From JAFCUW01 sp049898325 (lineage in GTDB: Bacteria > Pseudomonadota > Gammaproteobacteria > Burkholderiales > Burkholderiaceae_D), in the NCBI RefSeq assembly GCF_049898325.1, contig NZ_JAFCXL010000024.1:1-64000 (forward strand): DNA of 64,000 nucleotides, written 5' to 3'. This document shows positions 56,885 to 64,000 of the stretch, in pieces. The notes under the pieces were generated by a model that saw only the letters and a list, made by a program, of their open reading frames with translations, was not told the DNA's origin and made no database searches. A program made the translations under genes and the position numbers. Position 1 is the stretch's first letter, and the number at the start of each line of letters is the position of its first letter.

Positions 56885-59133
56885 GCGCGCCGCCGTGCCG
56901 CGAGGCGGCTGTGCAGGTCGATTTTCGACATCACATGGTCGCGCTGGCGCAGGCGCGCGGCGTCCTGCAGCATGCGCCCGGCCCAGCGGTAGACATTGAA
57001 GTCCTTGACCCGGCGCCGCATGCTGCGCATGCGCTCGCGCTGTTCCACGGGCGGCATCGACAGCGCTTTTTGCAAGGCTTCGGCGCCCTGCTCGATATGG
57101 TAGGGGTTGACGATCAGCGCCTCGTGCAGCTCGCGGGCGGCGCCGGTGAACTGGCTCAAGATCAGCACGCCTTTCTCGTCGTCGCGGGCAGCAATAAATT
57201 CCTTCGCCACAAGGTTCATCCCATCGTGCAAGCTCGTCACCATGCACACATCGGCGGCGCGGAAATACACCGTCAATTGCGCCTGTTCGTGGTGGGCGAT
57301 TTTCAGAATGATAGGCGCGTGCTGGCCGCGCGCAAAGCGCGCGTTGATGCGGTCGGCCAGCTTGCGCACGCGCGCCTCGAAATTCTGGTACTCGTCGAGC
57401 GAGGAGCGGGTGGGCGCGGCAATTTGCACAAACGAAAACCTGCCGATCATCGTGGGATCGAGTTCGAGCAGGCGCTCGACGGCGTCGAAGCGCTCGATGA
57501 TGCCCTTGGTGTAATCGAGGCGATCGACGCCAATGCCCAGCAGATGGTCGGGCGGCAGGCCCAGTTCGGCGCGCACCCTGGCGCGGCAGGTGTCGACGCT
57601 GAGGGCAGCGTCGTCCGGCTCCGGCCAGGCGATCGAGATCGGGTACTGCGCCACCTGCGTCAACTGGCCGCCGTAGCTGATGGTGGAGGCTTCCTGCTCG
57701 ATGCGGGTTTCCAGGTAGCGGTCGACCGTGTCGAGGAAATTTTTGCGGTGGAACGGCGTGTGAAAGCCCAGGATGGTGCTGCCCAGCATGCCGTCGAGAA
57801 TTTCCTCGCGCCACGGGCAAATCCCGAAGGACTCCGAGTTCGGCCAGGGAATGTGCCAGAAGGTGATGATGGTGGCCTTCGGCAGCACCGCCCTGACCAT
57901 CCGCGGCAACAGGGCGAAATGGTAATCCTGCACCAGCACCACCGGGTTGTCGCTGGTGGCCTCGGCGATGACGGCGTCGGCGAAGCGCTGGTTGACCTTG
58001 ACGTACTGCTCCCAGTCGGACGAGCGGAACACGGGGCGCACGTGGGCGATATGGCACAGCGGCCACAAGCCTTCGTTGGCAAAGCCATAATAATAGCCCT
58101 GCTCCTCCTCGGGCGACAGCCAGACCCGCCGCAAGGTATAGCTGGGATGCTCGGGCGGCACCCGCACGTGGGCGTGGCGATCGACCGTCTGGTGGTCGGC
58201 CGAGCCGGCGCCGTGGGCGATCCAGGTGCCCGAGCAGGCGCGCATGACCGCTTCGACCGCCGTCACCAGGCCGCTGGCGGGGCGCCGCACCTCGATGCCG
58301 CGCGGGGTCAGTTCGTGGATGTAGGGCTCGCGGTTCGACACCACCAGCACCTGGTCGCCTGCCAGGTCTTGCTGGAGCAGGTCTTTCAAGGTGTCGCCCG
58401 TCCATTCGCCGCTGCCCGCGCCCTCGCCCTGGCGGTCGAGGTGGTAGTCGCGCAGCATCTGGCGCAGATCGCCCGCCAGCGGCTGCATGTCGGGCGGCGT
58501 GTCCACCTTGGCGCGCGGCATCAGTTCACCGCGCAGCATGTCGCGCACGCCTTCGACCCAGCCGCGCCAGCTCAGGTGGGCGATCAGGACAGTGATCAGT
58601 GAGATGGCCAGCGCCAGCAGGGCAAAAAAGCCGAGGATGTATTTTTTCGTGTCGGCGCTGCGGCGCTCGATGAAACTCATGTCGTGCACGAGAATCAGGC
58701 GGCCCATGTCGACACCGTCCTGCGTCAGCGCGCTCTCGGCCACGTGGACCGGTCCTTGCGGCAGGCGTACCAGCGATTTTTTGTCCGGGTCGGCCTCGAG
58801 CGAATGCCAGCAGCCCAGCGAGGCGGGATAGGTGGCGGTTTTGTAGCGCAGCACGCCCCTGGCGTCGCAATAGCCGACCGCGTACAGGCGTTCGTCCTGG
58901 ATGGCGCGGTCAAACAGCTGGTTGATGCGGTTCGATGCCTTTTGCGGCAAATATTCCAGCAAGGGCTCCTGCAAGGTGCGCGAGAGCAGTTGCGAGCGCA
59001 TGTCGAGGTCGCGCATGAACCAGCGCACCGTGAAATTGTCCATCAGGGGGATCACCAGGTAGCCGAACAGGGCCAGCACCAGCGCCAGCGGGACGATGAA
59101 CCGCAGGGAAAGTCCGATCGAGCGAAATTTCAT
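56881..59133 (-). CDS. otsA: Membrane-anchored trehalose-6-phosphate synthase with sensor-like N-terminus
   Basis: A 750-residue fusion. Residues 1-260 form a receptor-like module: TM1 about 11-31, an extracytoplasmic loop of about 130 residues and TM2 about 165-188, then a cytoplasmic linker. From about 260 the GT20 catalytic domain follows (VVSNREPYIHE), with QDYHFALLPRMVR, HIPWPNSESFGICPWREE, GVDRLDYTKGIIERF and HDGMNLVAKEFIAA, so it should make trehalose-6-phosphate from UDP-glucose and glucose-6-phosphate. E. coli OtsA is 474 residues and lacks the sensor. The start is ATG 59133 after gaggatccttc. It heads the coupled otsA-otsB-GH15 operon. Confidence 0.93.
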   Translation of the reverse strand: MKFRSIGLSLRFIVPLALVLALFGYLVIPLMDNFTVRWFMRDLDMRSQLLSRTLQEPLLEYLPQKASNRINQLFDRAIQDERLYAVGYCDARGVLRYKTATYPASLGCWHSLEADPDKKSLVRLPQGPVHVAESALTQDGVDMGRLILVHDMSFIERRSADTKKYILGFFALLALAISLITVLIAHLSWRGWVEGVRDMLRGELMPRAKVDTPPDMQPLAGDLRQMLRDYHLDRQGEGAGSGEWTGDTLKDLLQQDLAGDQVLVVSNREPYIHELTPRGIEVRRPASGLVTAVEAVMRACSGTWIAHGAGSADHQTVDRHAHVRVPPEHPSYTLRRVWLSPEEEQGYYYGFANEGLWPLCHIAHVRPVFRSSDWEQYVKVNQRFADAVIAEATSDNPVVLVQDYHFALLPRMVRAVLPKATIITFWHIPWPNSESFGICPWREEILDGMLGSTILGFHTPFHRKNFLDTVDRYLETRIEQEASTISYGGQLTQVAQYPISIAWPEPDDAALSVDTCRARVRAELGLPPDHLLGIGVDRLDYTKGIIERFDAVERLLELDPTMIGRFSFVQIAAPTRSSLDEYQNFEARVRKLADRINARFARGQHAPIILKIAHHEQAQLTVYFRAADVCMVTSLHDGMNLVAKEFIAARDDEKGVLILSQFTGAARELHEALIVNPYHIEQGAEALQKALSMPPVEQRERMRSMRRRVKDFNVYRWAGRMLQDAARLRQRDHVMSKIDLHSRLAARRRA

Positions 59134-59393
59134 GAAGGATCCTCTTGAGAACGGCGCCCACGCCATCGGCACCGGCAAGCGCGCGGCGTGGCGCCGCGAC
59201 CACGGCGTACGCCATGAATTTTAATTGATGCAAATGTAGTTATCCTGAAGGCAATTTTACATCAGGTGGCGCGGGAGGCGCGCACGGCTGTGCGGCCAGC
59301 GCCGCCGGGGCGCCGCCAGGTGGGGCGGGAGGATCTGGGCCCGCAGGGGGCGAGGCGAAGGCCGGCGGGCGCTGGCCCCGCTGGCAAGCAGGC
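59134..59393 (-). promoter_or_regulatory. Promoter region of the trehalose operon
   Basis: 260 bases between the chemoreceptor stop and otsA on the same strand. The AT-richer patch at about 59215-59265 is the likely promoter. No clear hexamers are asserted. Confidence 0.4.
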
Positions 59394-61001
59394 TTAGCCC
59401 AGCGCGAGCCGGCGCGTGGCAGGCGGGGCGGCGGGCAAGGCGACCTGCGCGCCACCGAGTTGGAACACGCGCACCACGTCGATCAGGCCGGCCGTCAGTT
59501 GCTGCAGCGACTGGGCGGCGGCGGCCGACTGCTCCACCAGCGCCGCATTTTGCTGGGTGGCGCCATCGATTTGCACGATGGCCTGGTTGACCTGGGCGAT
59601 ACCGGCGTCCTGCTCGCGGCTGGCGGCGGAAATTTCGGCCACCACGGCGCTCACTTTGCCCACGCTGGCGACGATCACGCGCATGGTGTCGCCGGCGGCG
59701 GCCACCAGCGTGCTGCCCAGTTCGACCTGGGCGCTGGACGCATCGATGAGCGCCTTGATTTCCTTGGCGGCCGTGTTCGAGCGCTGCGCCAGGTTGCGGA
59801 CCTCGGCGGCAACGACGGCGAAACCGCGCCCCTGTTCGCCGGCGCGCGCCGCTTCGACCGCCGCGTTGAGCGCCAGGATATTTGTCTGGAAGGCGATCGA
59901 TTCGATGACGCCGATGATGTCGGCGATCTTGCGCGAGGCAGTGTCGATGGCGCCCATGGTGCGCACGACGTCGTCGACCACGGCGCCGCCCTTGACGGCC
60001 ACGCCGGCGGCGCCCGCGGCCATCTGGTTGGCCTGCAGGGCATTGTCGGCATTGTGCTTGACGGTGGAGGTCAGCTCCTCGATCGAGGCGGCGGTCTCTT
60101 CCAGCGAACTGGCCTGCATCTCGGTGCGCGATGACAGGTCCATATTGCCGCTGGCGATCTCGCCGGCGGCGGTGGCCATCACTTCGCTGCTGTCGCGCAC
60201 CTTGCTGACAATCATGTGCAAGCTGAGCCGCATGGCATTGAGCGCCGCACTGAGCTGACCGGTTTCGCTGTGGTCGCGTGCATCGTGGGCGAGGTCGCGA
60301 CTGAGTTCGCCGCCGGCAATCGCGCTGGCGAAGTCCACCGCATCCTTGAGCGGGGCGATGATCGACCGGGCCACCAGCAGGCCGCACACGAAGGTGATCG
60401 CCATCGACAGGACGACGATGAGGACGATCAGTTGGCGCGAGCGGGTGACGACGGTGACGCCGGCATCGCGCGCGCCGGACGAGTCGGCGGCGATCACGTC
60501 GCTCAGTGCCTCCATGCTATTTTCCAGCTTGTGAAAGTGCGCGGTGAAATCGGCGAAGCCGGCCTGGGCGGCCGGCCGGTCGCTTGCCGCCTGCCCGATG
60601 ATCTGGCGCACGCTGGCCAGGTAGGCGGTGGCATCGGGCCGCACCTTCGCCATCGCCGCCAGCAGGGCCGGCTCGCGCGTGTGCTTCTCCATCGAGGCCA
60701 GCAGTTTTTCCAGCAGCGCCCCGTGTTCGGCGGCGCCGTCGGCCGCTTCCTTGTGGCGGGCGGCGCCGTCGACGCTGCCGGCTTCGCCGGCCAGCATGGC
60801 GGCGAGCACGTCGGCGCGCAGGGCGTCATGGGCCTGGTCGGCCTGCAACTGGTCCTTGATGGCGATGCCGTTGTCGGTGATGCCCTCCATGGCCAGTGCG
60901 AGCCGGCCCACCGCGGCATAGCCGATCAGGCCGACAATGGCGACAAACAGGAGCGCGGCCACATTCAGGAAAAGCAGGCGCTGCTTGATGGAGAAAAACA
61001 T
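59394..61001 (-). CDS. Methyl-accepting chemotaxis protein, 4HB-type sensor
   Basis: A 535-residue chemoreceptor (start at ATG 61001 after aggatacgcc; an upstream ATG at 61016 is possible). TM1 about 8-28, a helical periplasmic region (about 30-185), TM2 about 187-210, HAMP, then the signalling hairpin with SIAFQTNILALNAAVEAARA and EQGRGFAVVAAEVRNLAQRS. The C-terminal tail lacks an obvious receptor pentapeptide. It lies upstream of otsA on the same strand but a 260-base gap with its own promoter suggests separate transcription. Confidence 0.93.
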   Translation of the reverse strand: MFFSIKQRLLFLNVAALLFVAIVGLIGYAAVGRLALAMEGITDNGIAIKDQLQADQAHDALRADVLAAMLAGEAGSVDGAARHKEAADGAAEHGALLEKLLASMEKHTREPALLAAMAKVRPDATAYLASVRQIIGQAASDRPAAQAGFADFTAHFHKLENSMEALSDVIAADSSGARDAGVTVVTRSRQLIVLIVVLSMAITFVCGLLVARSIIAPLKDAVDFASAIAGGELSRDLAHDARDHSETGQLSAALNAMRLSLHMIVSKVRDSSEVMATAAGEIASGNMDLSSRTEMQASSLEETAASIEELTSTVKHNADNALQANQMAAGAAGVAVKGGAVVDDVVRTMGAIDTASRKIADIIGVIESIAFQTNILALNAAVEAARAGEQGRGFAVVAAEVRNLAQRSNTAAKEIKALIDASSAQVELGSTLVAAAGDTMRVIVASVGKVSAVVAEISAASREQDAGIAQVNQAIVQIDGATQQNAALVEQSAAAAQSLQQLTAGLIDVVRVFQLGGAQVALPAAPPATRRLALG

Positions 61002-61039
61002 GGCGTATCCTGACATGAGGAAAACGGCGCCCGCGGCCG

Positions 61040-61870
61040 CTAGAGCTTGAACGACAGGCCGACGGTGATGGCCCGGTCAGGGGTATTGCGATTGAGGCCG
61101 GCCGAGACGGCGGCGTCGAGCTGGCACTGGGGCGTGAGCAGCCAGGCGGCGCCCACATCGAAGCTGAGCAGCGAGCCGCCGCTGCGGGCGCGGGCGATGC
61201 GCGGCGCCGACAGTTCGACGAAGCTGCGCCAGCGCGGGGTCCACTGCTTGCCCAGCACCACGCCAAAAATGCCGCTGGTGAAGCGGCGCCCGTCTTCGGC
61301 CCGTTCGCTGGCCAGGCCCGGCATCACCCCCAGCGACATTTCACTACCGAGCTCCCATTCGGCCACGCCGCGCAGGGACGGACGCACGCCATCGCCGCGC
61401 ACGGCGCGCGCGCCGCTGGGCAGGTCGGCGTGCAGCAGCAGGCCGAGGCCGGGCGCGCCGCCCTCGCCGGCGCCGTCGCGCACGTGCCATTTCACGCCCA
61501 GCGAGGTGTCGGCCATGCCGCTGGCATTGTCGCTGGCCGCGCCGCGCTGCCAACTGCGCACCCGGCCGTCGGTTTCGACGCGCAATTCGAGGTCCTCGCT
61601 CACGCCGATGCGCAGCAGCGTGGGCGTCGACGTGGCGCGCGTGGTGACGCCGTCGCGGCCGCTGCGCTCGGCCGCCAGGCTGGTCTCAACCTGCAGGCGG
61701 CCCTTGCCGACGACGGCGCTCGACTCGACGAAATCGGGACGGTCGGTGACGATGCTGTCGTCGCCCTCACCGGTACTGGCATGGGCGGTGCCCGCGAACA
61801 GCAAGCTGGTCAGTGCCAGGGCCACGGCCGTGGCCAGGCAGTTGTGTTGGATGTCGAACAGTTTCCTCAT
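61040..61870 (-). CDS. Outer-membrane channel/transporter-like protein
   Basis: A 276-residue protein with an N-terminal signal peptide (ALALTSLLFAGTAHA, about 15-31). The mature part begins TDRPDFVESSAVVGKGRLQV, alternating strands follow, and the C-terminus is ITVGLSFKL, ending in the aromatic-x-Leu pattern of beta-barrels. It resembles the transporter proteins of the MetA/phenol-degradation family (PF13557 type). The substrate is unknown. It is on the same strand as the chemoreceptor, 38 nt upstream. Confidence 0.75.
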   Translation of the reverse strand: MRKLFDIQHNCLATAVALALTSLLFAGTAHASTGEGDDSIVTDRPDFVESSAVVGKGRLQVETSLAAERSGRDGVTTRATSTPTLLRIGVSEDLELRVETDGRVRSWQRGAASDNASGMADTSLGVKWHVRDGAGEGGAPGLGLLLHADLPSGARAVRGDGVRPSLRGVAEWELGSEMSLGVMPGLASERAEDGRRFTSGIFGVVLGKQWTPRWRSFVELSAPRIARARSGGSLLSFDVGAAWLLTPQCQLDAAVSAGLNRNTPDRAITVGLSFKL

Positions 61871-62093
61871 GGAATCATTCTACCGCACAATGGCACTTGA
61901 TCGCAGCCCTGCAGAGTGACTAGCCCGGGGCGATGATGGCGCCTTTCACGACTTGACAGGGGCGCTCGCCGGGCGCTGGCCGGGCAGGGTAAAATACGCG
62001 CGGCCCCATCAACCCCACCACCGTGCCCATGCCCCACCGCTTGCCCCCATCCTCCTGCCTCCTGTGCGCCGCTTGCCTGCCCCGGAGCGGCGC

Positions 62094-62585
62094 ATGACGC
62101 GCCCCGTCATTTCGCTGGTCGTCGCCATGGATGCCGGGCGCGGCATCGGCATCGACAACGCCCTGCCCTGGCACCTGCCGGAAGACCTGGCCCATTTCAA
62201 GCGCGTCACCACCGGCCACCCCATCATCATGGGCCGCAAGACCTTCGATTCGATCGGCCGGCCGCTACCGAACCGCCGCAACATCGTCGTCACGCGCGAT
62301 GCCGGCTGGACCCGGGCGGGGGTCGAGACGGCCGGCTCGCTCGAGGCGGCCATCGCGCTCGCGGGCCAGGTCGACGCCTGCATCATCGGTGGCGCGCAAA
62401 TTTTCGCGCAGGCGATCGATGCGGGCCTGGCCGGCCGCATGGTCGTCACCGAAATCGACCAGCACTACCCATGCGACACTTTTTTCCCGCCCCTGCCAGC
62501 CGGCTGGGTGGAAACGGCGCGCGAACGGCAGCAGTCCGCCAGCGGCGTCCACTATAGTTTCGTCACCTACGAGAAAGCACACTGA
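62094..62585 (+). CDS. folA: Dihydrofolate reductase
   Basis: A 163-residue DHFR that reduces dihydrofolate to tetrahydrofolate with NADPH. GIGIDNALPWHLPEDLAHFK carries the catalytic Asp, followed by GRKTFDSIGRPLPNRRNIVV (NADPH site) and IIGGAQIFAQAI. The length matches chromosomal enzymes. I placed the start at ATG 62094 behind ccggagcggc rather than the longer frame to 61953. The next gene begins one base after the stop. Confidence 0.96.
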   Translation: MTRPVISLVVAMDAGRGIGIDNALPWHLPEDLAHFKRVTTGHPIIMGRKTFDSIGRPLPNRRNIVVTRDAGWTRAGVETAGSLEAAIALAGQVDACIIGGAQIFAQAIDAGLAGRMVVTEIDQHYPCDTFFPPLPAGWVETARERQQSASGVHYSFVTYEKAH

Positions 62586-62586
62586 T

Positions 62587-63198
62587 ATGTCCGGAGATGG
62601 TTTTCACGTACACGGCCCGCACGATCACGCGGTCGAACACGCCGCCCACGGCGGCGACAGCTTTTCCAACAACATCGCCGTCATGACGGCGATCCTGGCC
62701 ACCGTGGGGGCGCTGTTCGGCTACCTGGGCGGCGCCACCCAGAACGAGGCGGCGATGTTCAAGAACAACGCCGCCATCGACAAGACCGAGGCGGCCAACG
62801 CCTGGAATTATTACCAGGCCAAGTCGAACAAGCAGAACCTGGCCGAACTGGCCATGGTCCTGCCCGGCGTCGATCCCACCAAATACAAGGCCGACATGGC
62901 CCGCTACGAGACCGAAAAGGGCACCATCAAGAAGAAGGCGGAAAAATTCGAGGCCGCCTCCGATGAATGGAACCACCGCTCCGACGCGGCCATGCACGCG
63001 CACCACCAGTGGGCGCTGGCGACGACGGCCGAGCAGATCGCCATTTCGCTGGCGGCCATCACCCTGCTCACGCGCAAAAAATGGATGATGGCGGGCGCCT
63101 ACGGGGTGGCCGCGGTGGGCCTGGTGCTGGGCGCCTTCGCCTGGCTGCACATCGATCCGCTGGGCGCGCTGCTGGGCGCCGCCAGCGTGGCCCACTAG
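62587..63198 (+). CDS. DUF4337 membrane protein
   Basis: A 203-residue protein. A His-rich N-terminus (HVHGPHDHAVEHAAHGG) is followed by a membrane span (IAVMTAILATVGALFGYLGG), a charged helical region that may be coiled coil (about 60-140) and two C-terminal spans (about 140-190). It matches the DUF4337 layout. The function is unknown; the His-rich start could bind metal. It starts 1 nt after folA and may be co-transcribed. Confidence 0.88.
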   Translation: MSGDGFHVHGPHDHAVEHAAHGGDSFSNNIAVMTAILATVGALFGYLGGATQNEAAMFKNNAAIDKTEAANAWNYYQAKSNKQNLAELAMVLPGVDPTKYKADMARYETEKGTIKKKAEKFEAASDEWNHRSDAAMHAHHQWALATTAEQIAISLAAITLLTRKKWMMAGAYGVAAVGLVLGAFAWLHIDPLGALLGAASVAH

Positions 63199-63395
63199 CG
63201 CTGCTGGTGGCAGATGCCCGGGCAGGCGTGCGGGGCTCGGGTCCGCAGGTAGGCTAAGCTTCTGTTAATTATTTTTTCACCGAATTGCGGCTATTTCTGC
63301 GAAAATCCGCATCTTGTTTCGTATTGGTGCCGTGAACAGTCGCCCCGCCCCCCTGGCGCGGACGGCGCTCACGGCACTTCGCTTTGGAGCTGCCC

Positions 63396-64000
63396 ATGAA
63401 ATTTCGTTTCCCCATCGTCATCATCGACGAGGATTTCCGTTCTGAAAACACGTCCGGCCTGGGCATTCGCGCGCTCGCCGATGCGATGGAGAAAGAAGGC
63501 ATGGAAGTGCTCGGCGTGACCAGCTACGGCGACCTGTCGCAGTTCGCCCAGCAGCAGTCGCGCGCCTCGGCCTTCGTGCTGTCGATCGACGACGAGGAAT
63601 TCGGCGGCGGCTCCGTCGAAGAGACCGACTTCGCGCTGGTGGCCCTGCGCTCGTTCGTGCGCGAGATCCGCCACAAGAACGCCGACATCCCCATTTATAT
63701 CTACGGCGAGACGCGCACCTCGCGCCATATCCCCAACGATGTCCTGCGCGAGCTGCACGGCTTCATCCACATGTTCGAGGACACCCCCGAATTCGTCGCC
63801 CGCCACATCATCCGCGAGGCGAAGTCCTACCTCGACGGCCTGGCGCCGCCGTTCTTCCGCGCGCTCGTCAACTACGCCAACGACGGTTCCTACTCGTGGC
63901 ACTGCCCCGGCCACTCCGGCGGCGTGGCCTTCCTCAAGTCGCCCATCGGCCAGATGTTCCACCAGTTCTTCGGCGAGAACATGCTGCGCGCCGACGTCTG
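63396..64000 (+). CDS. Orn/Lys/Arg decarboxylase, N-terminal part, cut by window end
   Basis: The frame is open from ATG 63396 to the window end, about 201 residues. The N-terminal wing domain (MKFRFPIVIIDEDFRSENTS, GETRTSRHIPNDVLRELHGF) is complete, and the PLP domain begins with YSWHCPGHSGGVAFLKSPIG, a hallmark of the group I basic amino-acid decarboxylases. Full-length members are about 750 residues. Whether the substrate is arginine, lysine or ornithine cannot be told from this part. The upstream 197 bases hold its promoter. Confidence 0.92.
   Translation, partial: MKFRFPIVIIDEDFRSENTSGLGIRALADAMEKEGMEVLGVTSYGDLSQFAQQQSRASAFVLSIDDEEFGGGSVEETDFALVALRSFVREIRHKNADIPIYIYGETRTSRHIPNDVLRELHGFIHMFEDTPEFVARHIIREAKSYLDGLAPPFFRALVNYANDGSYSWHCPGHSGGVAFLKSPIGQMFHQFFGENMLRADV

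Noticed and set aside
56884..58405. Long N-terminal extension of otsB
   Set aside because: This stretch is otsA read in another frame; a GTG at 56884 overlapping the otsA stop gives the normal otsB length.

Overview
The window reads as a chromosomal segment of a high-GC betaproteobacterium, most likely Burkholderiales/Oxalobacteraceae (Massilia/Telluria/Duganella/Janthinobacterium type). This is judged from protein similarity recalled from memory (DnaQ, RnhA, GloB, MetY, OtsA, oleate hydratase and several c-di-GMP proteins of that family) and from the very high GC of the core genes; no database search was run.

The left 14 kb is accessory DNA. It opens with the 3' part of an rhs gene (1-3690) whose variable C-terminus looks like a toxin, followed by an overlapping small immunity candidate. 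From 3.95 to 9.5 kb the DNA is much more AT-rich. It is a mosaic of displaced toxin tips, immunity genes, PAAR-associated genes and decayed fragments, including a degraded copy of the Rhs core, an orphan toxin module, VOC-fold and Imm74-like immunity genes (the latter as two paralogues), and repeated scraps of one toxin. Two genes there look broken at homopolymer runs. A large acidic hypothetical protein with a hexanucleotide repeat (9907-11595), an eroded stretch, an AlpA-like regulator and a P4-type integrase follow. A 24-nt tRNA-Ser 3' end and a terminator lie next to the integrase, and a perfect 13-bp inverted repeat brackets alpA and int.

From the tRNA-Val gene (14.5 kb) onward the window is dense core genome. 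It holds dnaQ, rnhA, a methyltransferase, gloB, an HCCA isomerase-like gene, aceB with a divergent LysR gene, a cold-shock gene with a long leader, upp with an Hpt gene, and an AidB-like dehydrogenase. Next come a c-di-GMP pair (PAS-GGDEF-EAL plus HDOD), aroC, a response regulator with an EAL domain, a MITE-like element, a CBS protein, metY and a hydrolase, and yihY. A tightly packed run follows: wrbA-like, DUF2069, FAD oxidase, FtsX-like permease and AttH/CrtC-like protein. Then an ABC exporter, a Cache chemoreceptor, a threonine aldolase, thyA, a semialdehyde dehydrogenase, oleate hydratase and a third EAL protein.

The right end carries a translationally coupled trehalose operon in which the trehalose-6-phosphate synthase is fused to a two-TM sensor-like region (otsA-otsB-GH15). 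A second chemoreceptor, an outer-membrane-like protein, folA, a DUF4337 protein and the start of an Orn/Lys/Arg decarboxylase complete the window.

The most noteworthy items are the layered Rhs toxin/immunity graveyard, the membrane-sensor/OtsA fusion operon, the integrase-associated repeats and the MITE-like element. No CRISPR array or rRNA was seen.
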